A DNA stretch of 64,000 bases from positions 1-64,000 of the forward strand of contig JAPHSX010000013.1 of assembly GCA_026196575.1 (NCBI GenBank). Reading direction: 5' to 3'. How positions within the stretch are numbered: the stretch's first letter is position 1; the number at the start of each line of letters is the position of its first letter. Shown here one piece after another: positions 1 to 9,233 of the stretch. The position numbers and the translations under genes were made by a program. The DNA is from Gammaproteobacteria bacterium (GTDB lineage Bacteria > Pseudomonadota > Gammaproteobacteria > Thiohalomonadales > Thiohalomonadaceae). The notes beneath the pieces are model-generated. The model was given only the letters and a program-made list of their open reading frames with translations, did not search any database and had not been told where the DNA came from.

Positions 1-753
<753 letters not shown>

Positions 754-754
<1 letters not shown>

Positions 755-2187
755 TGGGGCAGGAGATCCAGGGCGGCCACTTTCACAAGGAGGATTTTGC
801 CCGCTTTAACCGTCGCCTGAGCGAGGAGAGCGCGCTGCTGTCACGACTGTTCGAGGAGCAGGCGCTATCGTCGCGTCACGGCTGCGGCGGCTTTGAACTG
901 GAGGCGTGGCTGGTGGACGGGGCGGGGATTCCGGCGCCGGTTAATGAGCCGTTCCTGGCGCTGCTGGGCGACGGGGCGCTCTACAGCCCCGAACTCTCCC
1001 GCTTCAATGTTGAGCTCAACTCCACGCCGCTGGCGCTAACGGGGGATGCCCTGGCGCGGATGCAGCGGGAGTTGCAGGCCAACTGGGATCAGGGGCGGCG
1101 CGCGGCGCAGCGGCTCGACGCCGATTTGGTGATGGTGGGGATTCTGCCCACGCTGCGCGAGGAGATGCTGACCCTCAAGCAGATGTCAAATATGGCGCGT
1201 TACCGTGCCCTTAACGAGCAGGTGCTCAGGTTGCGCCAGGGGCGGCCGTTGCGGCTCGATATTCAGGGGCACGACCACCTGCACACCGAGCATGGCGATG
1301 TGATGCTGGAGGCGGCCACCACCTCGTTCCAGCTCCATCTGCAGGTGGATCAGCGCCGCGCGATGCGTTATTACAATGCGATGCAGATCCTCTCCGCGCT
1401 GATGGTGGCCGTGAGTGCCAATTCGCCACTGCTCTTCGGCAAGCGGTTGTGGCAGGAGACGCGCATCCCGTTGTTTGAGCAGGCGGTGGCGGTGGGCGGT
1501 TTTGCCGGGGCCGCCAGCGGGCCGTTGCGGCGGGTCTCGTTTGGCAGCGGCTATGCCCGCCACTCGCTGATGGAGATCTTCGACGAAAACCGCGACCACT
1601 TTCCGCTGCTGTTGCCGGTGGAGCTGGGCGGGGAGGCGGCACAGTTGAACCATCTGCGACTGCACAACGGCACCATCTGGCGCTGGAATCGTCCGTTGGT
1701 AGGCTTTGATGCGGATGGGACGCCGCACCTGCGCATCGAGCACCGGGTGATCCCCGCCGGCCCGACGGTGCTGGATACCATCGCCAATAGCGCCCTCTTC
1801 TTCGGTCTGGTGCACAGTCTGGCGGAGCAGCCGGAGCCTCCCGAACAGCTGCTTGATTTTGCCCGTGCCCGCGACAATTTCTACCGGGCAGCACGGCTGG
1901 GGCTGGCGGCGCCGGTGGACTGGATTGATGGCCGTCATGGCCGCATCGCCGAGCTGTTGTCGACGCTGCTGCCACGGGCCCGTGAAGGGTTGCAACGTCA
2001 GGGGTGCGACGAGGCCGATATCGACCTCTATCTGGGGGTGATTGCGGCGCGGCTGCGAAGTGGACAGACCGGCGCCGCCTGGCAGCTGGGGTGGTTGGAT
2101 CGCCACGGAGAGGAGATGGCGGCACTGGTCGCCGCCTATCGCGAGCGCCAGGATAGCGGCGAGCCGGTACATCGCTGGCGCTACTGA
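754..2187 (+). CDS. GCS2-family glutamate-cysteine ligase-like protein
   Basis: The 477-residue protein carries hallmarks of the GCS2 carboxylate-amine ligase family: FELEAWLVD near residue 47, a FNVELNSTP strand, a TTSFQLHLQV segment near residue 190, and RIEHRVIPAGPT near residue 328. The family joins an amine to the gamma-carboxyl of glutamate with ATP, as in glutathione synthesis or YbdK-like side reactions. The substrate here cannot be read from sequence. The gene starts on the last base of the stop codon of the MurU-like gene and is followed after 19 bases by a deacylase-like gene, so the three probably form one transcript. No glutathione synthetase lies nearby, so a role outside glutathione synthesis is possible. 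Confidence 0.75.
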
Positions 2188-2206
2188 GTTCAATAATGAG
2201 GGTGTA

Positions 2207-3205
2207 ATGCTAAGAGAGTTGACTGCCATTCCCGAGGGGCTGCTGGCACTGCCCGCGACAGCGCTGCACCAGCGGCTCGATGGGCCGACCCTCATCCATC
2301 TGCCGGGACGCAACCCCGAGCCGCTGTTTGTCTCGGTCCTGCTGCACGGCAATGAGGATAGCGGCTGGGAGGCGATGCGCGAGCTGCTGGCGCACTGCCA
2401 GGGGCGGGAGCTGCCGCGTGCCCTGTCACTCTTTATCGGCAATGTCACGGCGGCGCGGCAGGGGGTGCGGCGCCTGGATGGGCAGCACGACTATAACCGC
2501 ATCTGGAAGGGCAGTGGCGGTGCCGAACACCAGATGGCGCGACAGATCATCGAGACGATGCGCCGGCGCCGGGTCTTTGCCAGTATCGATATCCACAACA
2601 ACACCGGTCTCAATCCGCACTACGCCTGCATCAATCGACAGGATCACCGTTTTCTCCACCTGGCGCTCCTCTTCAGCCGCACCGTAGTCTATTTCACCCA
2701 GCCCGATGCGGTGCAGTCGATGGCCTTTAGCGCGCTCTGTCCGGCGGTGACGGTGGAGTGCGGCAAGGTGGGGCAGCACCACGCCACCGCGCATGCGCGG
2801 CAGCTGGTGGAGGCCGCGTTGCATCTGGATCACTTTCCCGAACACCCGGTCAGCGCGCACGATTACGATCTGTTTCACACTGTGGCCACGGTCAAGGTGC
2901 CGGAGTCGGTGACCTTTGGTTTTGGTGATGAGGGCGGTGAGCTTGCCTTTACCCCCGATCTGGATCACCTCAATTTTCGTGAGCTGCCAGGCGGCACGCT
3001 GCTGGCGCGGTTGCACAGCGAGGCGGCGCGACTGCAGGCGTGGGATGAGTCCGGGCGGGATGTGGCGGAACGCTTTTTTGTCAGGGATAACAGCGGCCTG
3101 AAGACCCGCCTGCCGTTGATGCCCTCGATGCTGACACTCAATGCGGAGGTGATCCGCCAGGATTGCCTCTGCTATCTGATGGAGCGGCTGCCGGCCATTG
3201 ATTGA
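2207..3205 (+). CDS. succinylglutamate desuccinylase/aspartoacylase-family (M14-like) zinc hydrolase
   Basis: The 332-residue protein has the zinc-binding HGNE motif (VLLHGNEDSG, near residue 45), the substrate-region DIHNNTG near residue 127, and TVECGKVGQ near residue 181, whose glutamate matches the family. AstE/AspA enzymes remove acyl groups from amino acids, and M14 relatives cleave C-terminal or amide bonds. The ATG at 2207 is chosen because the upstream part of the frame overlaps the GCS2 gene and lacks family features. Pairing with a GCS2 ligase suggests a make-and-break pair acting on a glutamyl amide or peptide. That is inference; plain aspartoacylase-like activity is equally possible. 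Confidence 0.75.
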   Translation: MLRELTAIPEGLLALPATALHQRLDGPTLIHLPGRNPEPLFVSVLLHGNEDSGWEAMRELLAHCQGRELPRALSLFIGNVTAARQGVRRLDGQHDYNRIWKGSGGAEHQMARQIIETMRRRRVFASIDIHNNTGLNPHYACINRQDHRFLHLALLFSRTVVYFTQPDAVQSMAFSALCPAVTVECGKVGQHHATAHARQLVEAALHLDHFPEHPVSAHDYDLFHTVATVKVPESVTFGFGDEGGELAFTPDLDHLNFRELPGGTLLARLHSEAARLQAWDESGRDVAERFFVRDNSGLKTRLPLMPSMLTLNAEVIRQDCLCYLMERLPAID

Positions 3206-3395
3206 TGTTGTTGCACGGCATGATGGTTGCGGTGAGTCCGCGATGCGCCAGGGTTTGTGCACCAGTTCACAATAGCCGCGCTAGTCGGCAGTGGCCACGG
3301 CAATTTGAACACTGGGTCACAGAAAAGCGGTACGGCGACAACCATTATCACTCACAGGCCGGAGCGAATCCGGGAGGGCCAGGGGAGAGCACAAG

Positions 3396-3746
3396 ATGAA
3401 TAAGCCATATGTGGTGATTTTTACCGGGGAGATCACCCCCTCCGTCGATGTCGACACCGTAAAGAGTAATCTCGTACTCTCCACCGGCATCTCCGATGCC
3501 AAGGCGGCCAAGTTGTTTGGCCGTGGTGAGGTGGTGCTCAAGCACTACGCCACCACCGCCGAGGCGGAGCGCCTGGCAGACAAGTTCTACCAGGCGGGGG
3601 CCATCTGCGATATTCGTGATAGTCGCCTTGGCTCGAAGAACCCTGGCGCCGAGGTGGGTGGCGAGAGCTCGCTGGTGCGTATGCTCAAACACTTTACCGG
3701 CAGCAGCAAGCGCCACAGCAGCATCAACAGGCAGCGCCAGGCCTGA
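3396..3746 (+). CDS. small hypothetical protein with a zinc-free alpha/beta domain found at the N-terminus of larger proteins
   Basis: This 116-residue protein begins VVIFTGEITPSVD and continues with a helix ending in LFGRGEVVLKHY, then a helix and AGAICDIRD. The pattern resembles a roughly 70-residue domain that, from memory, sits at the N-terminus of several gammaproteobacterial membrane proteins (for example with DUF805 or GYF_2-type partners). Here it stands alone with a basic, Ser/Arg-rich tail from about residue 92 and no membrane segment. The start is supported by a GGGGAG stretch about 9 bases upstream. No function is assigned. Confidence 0.6.
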   Translation: MNKPYVVIFTGEITPSVDVDTVKSNLVLSTGISDAKAAKLFGRGEVVLKHYATTAEAERLADKFYQAGAICDIRDSRLGSKNPGAEVGGESSLVRMLKHFTGSSKRHSSINRQRQA

Positions 3747-3913
3747 ATCCCTCCCCTCGCGGCGGGAGGCCACCCGCCCGCCGCCGCATCTCCCCCCTGA
3801 TCGCCTGATCCCCCCGCGCTGCTCCGCAATATCGCCCTCGCGGGCGAGGTTTTGCGTCTGTTTACCTTGGCCGATAGCCGTTATAGAGTGGTGCAAAGCG
3901 TGGAGGGTAAAAG

Positions 3914-4729
3914 ATGAGAGAAAAATGGCTTGGCGGGTTATTGGCCCTCTGTCTGTTACTGCCGGGTGTGGCGGCGGCGGAGGTACTGGTGCTGATTCAG
4001 GGCTATCTGGGAGAGGATGACCCGTGGCGTCGCAGCGGCATCTCCACCGTGATCCAGCGGGCCGGCTGGCAGGATGGCGGCCACCTGCTGGAGGGGTCCG
4101 ATGGGGTCAGGCGCAACGGCCCCGAACGCCGCGCTGCGAAGAGTTTTTATACGCTGGCGCTGCCGACCGAGGCACCGCTGCTGCTTCAGGTGCGCCACCT
4201 GGAGCGTTATATGGCCTACCTGCTGGCGCGCCATGAGGGGGAGTCGGTCTATCTTATCGGCCACTCCGCCGGGGGGGTGCTGGCACGCCTCTACATGGTG
4301 CAGCACCCGACGGTGCGTATTAGTGCCCTGATCACGATTGCCACGCCACACCTGGGAACCGGCACTGCCGAGGCGGGGCTGATGGCCAGCCAGAGTCCGT
4401 TCGGCTGGGTGGCGCCGTTGATGGGTGCGGGAAGCATCAACCGTTCACGGGGACTCTATCATGATCTCTCACGCGAACAGCCTGGCACACTGCTCTTCTG
4501 GCTGAATCGTCAGCCGCATCCGGCATCGCGCTATGTGGCGGTTATCCACACCGGTGGCGGACTGTTTGGCCTGGGCGATTTGGTGGTGCCTGAGTGGAGC
4601 CAGGATATGAACAATGTGGACGCCCTGCGCGGCGCGGTGGTGAGTGTGCCGGTATCGGGCGAGCACACACTGAATGCCACCGACGGTTCGCTGGTGTTGG
4701 ATCTGTTGCGCCGCCTGCAGGCCTCTTGA
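3914..4729 (+). CDS. secreted alpha/beta-hydrolase, lipase/esterase-like
   Basis: The 271-residue protein starts with a signal peptide (hydrophobic run about residues 7-20, then AAA cleavage region). It carries the nucleophile elbow GHSAGG with Ser118 and a plausible catalytic His in SGEHTLNATDG near residue 252. The GHSxGG elbow followed by a helix holding LARLYMVQHP is usual in triacylglycerol-lipase and PGAP1-like families. The likely site is the periplasm or outside the cell, with ester hydrolysis as the reaction; the substrate is unknown. A GGAGGG ribosome site lies just upstream of the ATG. The gene stands alone between intergenic gaps. Confidence 0.75.
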   Translation: MREKWLGGLLALCLLLPGVAAAEVLVLIQGYLGEDDPWRRSGISTVIQRAGWQDGGHLLEGSDGVRRNGPERRAAKSFYTLALPTEAPLLLQVRHLERYMAYLLARHEGESVYLIGHSAGGVLARLYMVQHPTVRISALITIATPHLGTGTAEAGLMASQSPFGWVAPLMGAGSINRSRGLYHDLSREQPGTLLFWLNRQPHPASRYVAVIHTGGGLFGLGDLVVPEWSQDMNNVDALRGAVVSVPVSGEHTLNATDGSLVLDLLRRLQAS

Positions 4730-4896
4730 GCGGGGATGGTGTCAAAAGGAGGTTGCTATTTTTCAGTTCGCCCCCATCTTGCCGGGGAGAGTATCGGTCT
4801 GAATCGTGGGCGCGGCTCAACCCTGAACGCCTCTGTGGCTGATCGGTGCCACCCCCTGTTCCGGCTCTTTTCCGAACCAAATCAAGGAGATATAAT

Positions 4897-5502
4897 ATGG
4901 GCGTACTTGTAGGCCGTCCGGCCCCCGATTTTACCGCCAACGCCGTGCTGGGCAATGGCGAGATTATTCCGAATTTCAACCTGAAGGAGAGGATCAGCGG
5001 CAAGTACGCGGTGCTCTTTTTCTATCCGCTCGATTTTACCTTCGTCTGCCCCTCGGAGCTGATCGCCTTCGATCACCGCCTGGAGGAGTTCAAAAAGCGT
5101 AACGTGGAGGTGATCGGCGTCTCCATCGACTCCCACTATACCCACAATGCCTGGCGCAACACCCCGGTCAACAATGGGGGTATTGGCCAGGTGGCTTACC
5201 CGTTGGTTGCCGATATTAACCATGCCATCTGCCAGTCCTACGACGTGGAGCACCCGCAGGCCGGTGTCGCCTTTCGCGCCTCTTTCCTCATCGACCTTGC
5301 GGGTACCGTTCGCCATCAGGTGGTGAATGATCTGCCGCTGGGCCGTAACATCGATGAGATGCTGCGCATGATCGACGCCCTGCAGTTTACCGAGGAGCAC
5401 GGTGAGGTCTGCCCCGCCGGGTGGCACAAGGGCGACAAGGGCATGAAGGCGACCACCAGTGGCGTAGCCGAGTATCTGGCGGACAATGCCGATAAGCTGT
5501 AG
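4897..5502 (+). CDS. 2-Cys peroxiredoxin (AhpC/Prx1 type)
   Basis: The 201-residue protein has the peroxidatic cysteine motif DFTFVCPSE (Cys51) and the resolving cysteine in GEVCPAGW (Cys172), the layout of typical dimeric 2-Cys peroxiredoxins. The GGIG segment near residue 94 occupies the loop linked to overoxidation sensitivity in eukaryotic relatives, but the C-terminal YF motif is absent, which in known enzymes gives resistance to overoxidation. It reduces hydrogen peroxide and organic hydroperoxides in the cytoplasm with a thioredoxin or AhpF-type donor; none of these lies next door. The ATG at 4897 follows a clear AAGGAGA site, whereas the upstream in-frame extension is not family-like. 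Confidence 0.92.
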   Translation: MGVLVGRPAPDFTANAVLGNGEIIPNFNLKERISGKYAVLFFYPLDFTFVCPSELIAFDHRLEEFKKRNVEVIGVSIDSHYTHNAWRNTPVNNGGIGQVAYPLVADINHAICQSYDVEHPQAGVAFRASFLIDLAGTVRHQVVNDLPLGRNIDEMLRMIDALQFTEEHGEVCPAGWHKGDKGMKATTSGVAEYLADNADKL

Positions 5503-5686
5503 GTGCCGATTCGCCGCTGCTGCAGAGCGGGCGGACGGCGTTATCACGGGGCTGTATGGGTGTGTAGTGCCTCGCCCCGTGTTTTATCTGGGGGCAATTG
5601 CGGCTAGAATGCAGCTCTCTTTGGCCCTGGTTGAAAGGACGCGGACGATGCGCGGCTGAGTAAGACCGTTAACGGAGTATTTCTTT

Positions 5687-5926
5687 ATGTTTGGCGAACA
5701 CCATGATTTGGCCCACGAACTCCCCGAGTATCGTGAAAAGATCCATGAAATGAAGCTTGGCAACGCCCATTTTGCCAAACTGTTTGATGAGTACAATGAG
5801 GTGGAACACGAGGTGCATCGTATCGAACAGGGGGTTGAGACCCCCTCTGATGAGTACACCGAAGAGTTGAAAAAGAGGCGCCTGGCGCTAAAGGACGAGC
5901 TCTACCAGATGTTGCAGGCGGCTTGA
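5687..5926 (+). CDS. YdcH/DUF465 family protein
   Basis: This 79-residue, strongly charged helical protein matches the DUF465 pattern: a Phe-rich start, HxLxxELPEY, then a long helix KIHEMKLGNAHFAKLFDEYN and a second helix ending in LKDELYQML. DUF465 proteins are short helical hairpins of unknown function, common in Proteobacteria. The gene has its own upstream gap of about 180 bases and a clear terminator right after it, so it is probably monocistronic. Confidence 0.85.
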   Translation: MFGEHHDLAHELPEYREKIHEMKLGNAHFAKLFDEYNEVEHEVHRIEQGVETPSDEYTEELKKRRLALKDELYQMLQAA

Positions 5927-5954
5927 GGTCGTCGCCGGCCGCAGCTGGCAAAAG

Positions 5955-5988
5955 AGGGGGGTGTCGTGATGGCACCCCCCTTTTTTTC
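5955..5988. terminator. rho-independent terminator between the DUF465 gene and mutH
   Basis: A GC-rich inverted repeat (GGGGGGTGTC ... GGCACCCCCC) is followed on the plus strand by a run of seven T. It ends the DUF465 transcript and lies just past the stop of convergent mutH, where a weaker T stretch on the minus strand (AAAAG on the plus strand) may let it act both ways. Confidence 0.85.
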
Positions 5989-5999
5989 GATCAGGTGGG

Positions 6000-6677
6000 T
6001 CACGGCACCAGACCGTGGCGCCGCAGGATGGCGTGGGTAAAGGCGGGGCGCAGATAGTAACCGCGTGGGTGGGTGAGGATCGCCTCGCCGTCGGCACCGA
6101 TGCTGTGGCAGCGCACCCGGGAGTGGGCGGCCTTGGGTCGAATCTGCAATACGTTGCCCATGCGCGCGGTGATGAACTCCAGCTCGCCCATTCGTATCAT
6201 CTCCCCCAGCTCCTCCCAATCCTGTTGCAGCGCCTCTCTCTCCCCGTCGTTGGGGCTCCAGAGCAGCGGGGTGCCGATCCGCCGTTCGGGCAACGGGATC
6301 TCGGGTTGCGCCTCTACCGGCAACCACAACACGCGTGACAGCTTGCGACATGCCCAGCTCTCCTCCCAGCTCGGCTCCAGCCCCGCATCCAGCGGCACGG
6401 CGCAGACGTAGGTTGACTCGCACGGCTTGCCGTTGTGATCGAGGGGCAGGGTCTTCATCTCCACCCCTATGGCACGAAAGTCGGGCTCGGGCAGTGACTC
6501 GGCGTCGGCCCCCAGGGCCTGCTCCAGCAGCTGCCCTACCCAGCCCTTGTGTCGGCTGAGGTTGTGCGGTACCGCCAACCCCATCTCCCCGGCAATGGCG
6601 CCGAGACACTGCCCGGCCAGGGCGTGGGCGCGGTGCATCAGCTCCTCTTCGCTTTGTGGTGGTTGTGGACAGGGCAT
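6000..6677 (-). CDS. mutH: DNA mismatch repair endonuclease MutH
   Basis: The 225-residue protein matches MutH in length (about 229 in E. coli). Its metal-binding triad reads PDFRAIGVEMKT, giving Asp66, Glu73 and Lys75 in the D-x6-E-x-K spacing of the PD-(D/E)xK fold. MutH nicks the unmethylated strand at hemimethylated GATC sites after activation by MutS and MutL, so its presence implies Dam-directed repair. The frame stays open far upstream (to 7691) only because it runs antisense to rutE and the MlaC-like gene; the ATG at 6677 gives the family length. Confidence 0.93.
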   Translation of the reverse strand: MPCPQPPQSEEELMHRAHALAGQCLGAIAGEMGLAVPHNLSRHKGWVGQLLEQALGADAESLPEPDFRAIGVEMKTLPLDHNGKPCESTYVCAVPLDAGLEPSWEESWACRKLSRVLWLPVEAQPEIPLPERRIGTPLLWSPNDGEREALQQDWEELGEMIRMGELEFITARMGNVLQIRPKAAHSRVRCHSIGADGEAILTHPRGYYLRPAFTHAILRRHGLVP

Positions 6678-6815
6678 GACAGCAGCTTTGTTGTGCAAAG
6701 CGTTGAGTGTAACGGCTGTGTGACCGTGCTGCATCCTTGGTTTAGGGACAAACCTTGATGTTGTTGCTGAACCGCATAACAATGAGCTGCGACCAACAAC
6801 ATGAATGGAGTGGAT

Positions 6816-7406
6816 ATGAATCAGCCCCTGGATAGTAAGGCACTTGAGCAGCTCTTTAGCGAGGCCCGCAGTTTTAATGCCTGGCGGCCCGAGACGGTTA
6901 GTGATGAGCAGTTGCACCGGCTTTATGAGCTGATGAAGTGGGGGCCGACCGCGGCCAACAGTTGTCCGGCGCGCATCGTCTTCGTCAAGAGCGAGGAGGC
7001 GAAGCAGCGGCTCAAACCCTGCCTGGCCGAGGGTAACGTGGAGAAGTCGATGAGCGCCCCGGTGGTGGCGATCATCGGCATGGATCTGGAGTTTTATGAA
7101 CAGCTGCCCAAGCTGTTTCCCCATACCGATGCCCGCTCCTGGTTTGTCAGCAAGCCCGACAGTATCCTGGAGAGCGCGTTGCGCAACAGCTCGCTGCAGG
7201 GGGGCTATCTTATCCTGGCGGCGCGCAGTCTGGGGCTGGACTGCGGGCCGATGTCCGGTTTTGACTATCCCGCGCTGGAGGCAGTGTTTTTTCCCGGTGG
7301 CAAGGTGAAGGCGAATTTCATCTGTGCTCTGGGGTATGGCAGTCAGGAGAAGCTCTACCCGCGCGGTCCGCGGCTTGACTTCGATGAGGCATGCCGTATC
7401 GAATAA
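6816..7406 (+). CDS. rutE: RutE-type nitroreductase (malonic semialdehyde reductase family)
   Basis: The 196-residue protein equals E. coli RutE in length. It shows SEARSFNAWRPETVSDEQL at the N-terminus, WGPTAANSCPARIVFV for FMN contacts and GLDCGPMSGFD near residue 145. The RutE/HadB branch of nitroreductases reduces malonic semialdehyde or related aldehydes and quinones with NAD(P)H. No other rut gene is present, so a role in pyrimidine breakdown is not supported by context. Start at 6816 is preferred over the ATG at 6801 because GGAGTGG lies at the right distance and the RutE length fits. Confidence 0.85.
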   Translation: MNQPLDSKALEQLFSEARSFNAWRPETVSDEQLHRLYELMKWGPTAANSCPARIVFVKSEEAKQRLKPCLAEGNVEKSMSAPVVAIIGMDLEFYEQLPKLFPHTDARSWFVSKPDSILESALRNSSLQGGYLILAARSLGLDCGPMSGFDYPALEAVFFPGGKVKANFICALGYGSQEKLYPRGPRLDFDEACRIE

Positions 7407-7505
7407 TGGCTGTGGTAAGCTCCGGGGTGTCACCGCACTCAGGCGGTCGCTTTTAACGCTACGCTGCAACCGGCGTGCCGGTTTCCATGGACAAGTTTTG
7501 GGGGA

Positions 7506-8111
7506 ATGATGAAAAAGATTGCTCTGTTGATGCTGTTTTTCTGGCTGCCATTCATGGCGCAGGCCACGGGTTACTCCGCGCCGCAGGAGCTCTCCGGTCT
7601 GGAGGAGCCGGCGCGGGTGTTGCGGGGTGGGGTGGAGAGCCTCACCGGTTATCTCGGTGATAATCAGGGGGTTCCCCCGGAGAGGCTGCACGCCTTTCTG
7701 GAGCAGGAGATCGCCCCCTATTTCGATTTTGACCGCATGGCCTTCTGGGCGGCGGGCGAGACCAATCGCTATCTTGATCCCGGGCAGCGGCAGCAGTTGA
7801 CGGTGATGTTACGGGAGCGCTTTTTGCAGACGATGGCCCAGCAGCTGAGTGGCTACAAGCAGAGTCGCATTCAATATCTGCGTCCGCGCGGCAATCCGCG
7901 TCGCGGTGATGTGACCCTTGGGGTGCGGGTGTTTGGCGCCGAGAGTTACCCGGTGCAGATTGATTTCAAGCTCTATCGTGGCAGGGCGGGGTGGAAGGTT
8001 TACGACGTGGTGGCCAACGGGGTGAGCGCCGTCGCCCATTATCGCAGCGAATTCGCACAGCTGGTGAACCGCTACGGGGTGGAGGGTTTTCTTGCCGGCC
8101 TGGCAAGATAG
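7506..8111 (+). CDS. MlaC/Tgt2-family phospholipid-binding protein
   Basis: The product (about 200 residues) has a signal peptide ending AQA and the MlaC pattern: FLEQEIAPYFDFDRMAFWA, RERFLQTMAQQLSGYK, then VQIDFKLYRGRAGWKVYDVV and a C-terminal YRSEFAQLVNRYG. MlaC carries phospholipids across the periplasm between the outer-membrane MlaA complex and the inner-membrane MlaFEDB transporter. No mlaA, B, D, E or F gene is adjacent, so this is a solitary paralogue that may serve another lipid or hopanoid carrier. Two ATG codons are adjacent (7506 and 7509); the GGGGGA site is better spaced for 7509. Confidence 0.82.
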   Translation: MMKKIALLMLFFWLPFMAQATGYSAPQELSGLEEPARVLRGGVESLTGYLGDNQGVPPERLHAFLEQEIAPYFDFDRMAFWAAGETNRYLDPGQRQQLTVMLRERFLQTMAQQLSGYKQSRIQYLRPRGNPRRGDVTLGVRVFGAESYPVQIDFKLYRGRAGWKVYDVVANGVSAVAHYRSEFAQLVNRYGVEGFLAGLAR

Positions 8112-8121
8112 CGCGCAGTAA

Positions 8122-8143
8122 GCGGGCGCTTATCCGCGCCCGC
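8122..8143. terminator. GC-rich hairpin between convergent genes
   Basis: A perfect 8-bp inverted repeat (GCGGGCGC / GCGCCCGC) with a 6-base loop lies between the stop of the MlaC-like gene and the stop of the small minus-strand peptide gene, overlapping the latter. No T tract follows on either strand, so it is a possible weak terminator or mRNA-end stabiliser only. Confidence 0.4.
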
Positions 8144-8243
8144 AGCGGCTGCAACCCTGGGTCAGGCAGGTATGAATCAGGAAGATGGCTACCGCGGCGA
8201 CCGAGAGCAGCCCGCTTATCGTCAACGCGTCAAAATAGAGCAT
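8130..8243 (-). CDS. 37-residue single-pass membrane peptide with a Cys-rich tail
   Basis: Reading the minus strand from the ATG at 8243 gives a 37-residue frame to a TAA at 8130. The first part has one hydrophobic helix (about residues 5-25, LSVAAVAIFLIHTC), and the tail is CLTQGCSRCGRG with cysteines at residues 26, 31 and 34. A GAGGTG ribosome site lies 6 bases upstream and an AT-rich region suited to a promoter lies at about 8270-8315. The hydrophobic helix, the Cys spacing and the ribosome site support a real gene; no homologue is recognised. Possible roles are metal binding or a small subunit of a membrane complex, both speculative. Confidence 0.55.
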   Translation of the reverse strand: MLYFDALTISGLLSVAAVAIFLIHTCLTQGCSRCGRG

Positions 8244-8417
8244 GATCGACACCTCGTCAGTTTGGGGGAGAATTGGTGACAAGAATCATTAGATAGTAAT
8301 TATATACTGATTTGCAATAGGGGTTTGCCCTACTCCGGATGTTTCCAGGGCGAGATCGTACTACTTCTTATGTGGAAATTATGCGGTGTAAGTGATTGAT
8401 AGCGGGTCGTACGTCGT

Positions 8418-8900
8418 TCAGCGTGCGTTGCGTACCCAGTGCCCCGATTTGCCGCCAGCCTTCTCCAGCAGCCTTACCCCTCCCATCGTCATCCCCTTGT
8501 CCACCGCCTTGCACATGTCATAGATGGTGAGCAGGGTGACCTGTACGGCGGTCAGCGCCTCCATCTCCACCCCGGTCTGGCCGCTGGTCTGTACCGTGGC
8601 CAGGCAGTGCACGCGATCGCTCTGCGGTTGCGGCGTCAGCTCAATGGTGACGCTGGAGAGGGCCAGTGGGTGACACAGGGGGATCAGGTCGGCGGTGCGC
8701 TTGGCGGCCATAATACCGGCGATGCGTGCCACCCCCAGCACATCCCCCTTTTTTGCCTCACCCTTGAGGATGAGTTGCAGAGTGGCCGGCAGCATGGTGA
8801 TGTGCCCCTCGGCGGTAGCCGTGCGCTGGGTTATATCCTTGCCGCCGACATTGACCATGTGGGCCTCGCCTGCCTGGTTGAAGTGGGTCAGTTCGCTCAT
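8418..8900 (-). CDS. moaC: cyclic pyranopterin monophosphate synthase MoaC
   Basis: The 160-residue protein is the usual MoaC length and shows [37 protein letters not shown] split across the active site, [11 protein letters not shown] and [11 protein letters not shown] near the C-terminus. MoaC converts the MoaA product into cyclic pyranopterin monophosphate, the first stable intermediate of molybdenum cofactor. It faces away from moaDE across a gap of about 97 bases, so the region likely holds divergent promoters. Start at 8900 removes an N-terminal extension that is antisense to moaD. Confidence 0.95.
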   Translation of the reverse strand: MSELTHFNQAGEAHMVNVGGKDITQRTATAEGHITMLPATLQLILKGEAKKGDVLGVARIAGIMAAKRTADLIPLCHPLALSSVTIELTPQPQSDRVHCLATVQTSGQTGVEMEALTAVQVTLLTIYDMCKAVDKGMTMGGVRLLEKAGGKSGHWVRNAR

Positions 8901-8997
8901 CGGTGGAGGGTCCGTGGTTGCTGAAGATTGGTGGGAAATGGCATTCATGATAGGCTGCAGCGATGCGGTGCGCAAACCGCTTTTCGAGGGTAATAGC

Positions 8998-9231
8998 ATG
9001 ACGGTGAAGGTAAAGTTTTTCGCCAGCTTGAAGGAGCAGATGGGCTGTGACGGGGCTACGGTCGAGATCGGCGAGGTGGCAACAGCGGCCGATGTCTGGC
9101 TGCAGGCCTCGGGTGGCAAGGCGTTGCCCCCCAATGTGCTGGTGGCGGTGAATATGGAGTACACCGATCAGAATCAGACGGTCACGAACGGTGACGAGGT
9201 CGCCTTCTTTCCCCCCGTCACGGGTGGCTGA
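8998..9231 (+). CDS. moaD: molybdopterin synthase small subunit MoaD
   Basis: The 77-residue ubiquitin-like protein starts [16 protein letters not shown] and ends PPVTGG, the C-terminal Gly-Gly that is adenylated and converted to a thiocarboxylate. It donates sulfur inside the MoaD-MoaE heterotetramer that turns cyclic pyranopterin monophosphate into molybdopterin. The frame continues upstream antisense to moaC, but the ATG at 8998 gives the family length. moaE starts 2 bases after its stop, so the two are cotranscribed. Confidence 0.95.
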   Translation: MTVKVKFFASLKEQMGCDGATVEIGEVATAADVWLQASGGKALPPNVLVAVNMEYTDQNQTVTNGDEVAFFPPVTGG

Positions 9232-9233
9232 CG

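Noticed and set aside
6678-7691. Upstream extension of the mutH frame
   Set aside because: Adds over 300 residues antisense to rutE and the MlaC-like gene; the ATG at 6677 gives the known MutH length.
8262-8290. Fur box upstream of the 37-residue peptide
   Set aside because: Only one half (AATCATTA) matches well, about 12 of 19 positions overall, which is too weak to list as a site.
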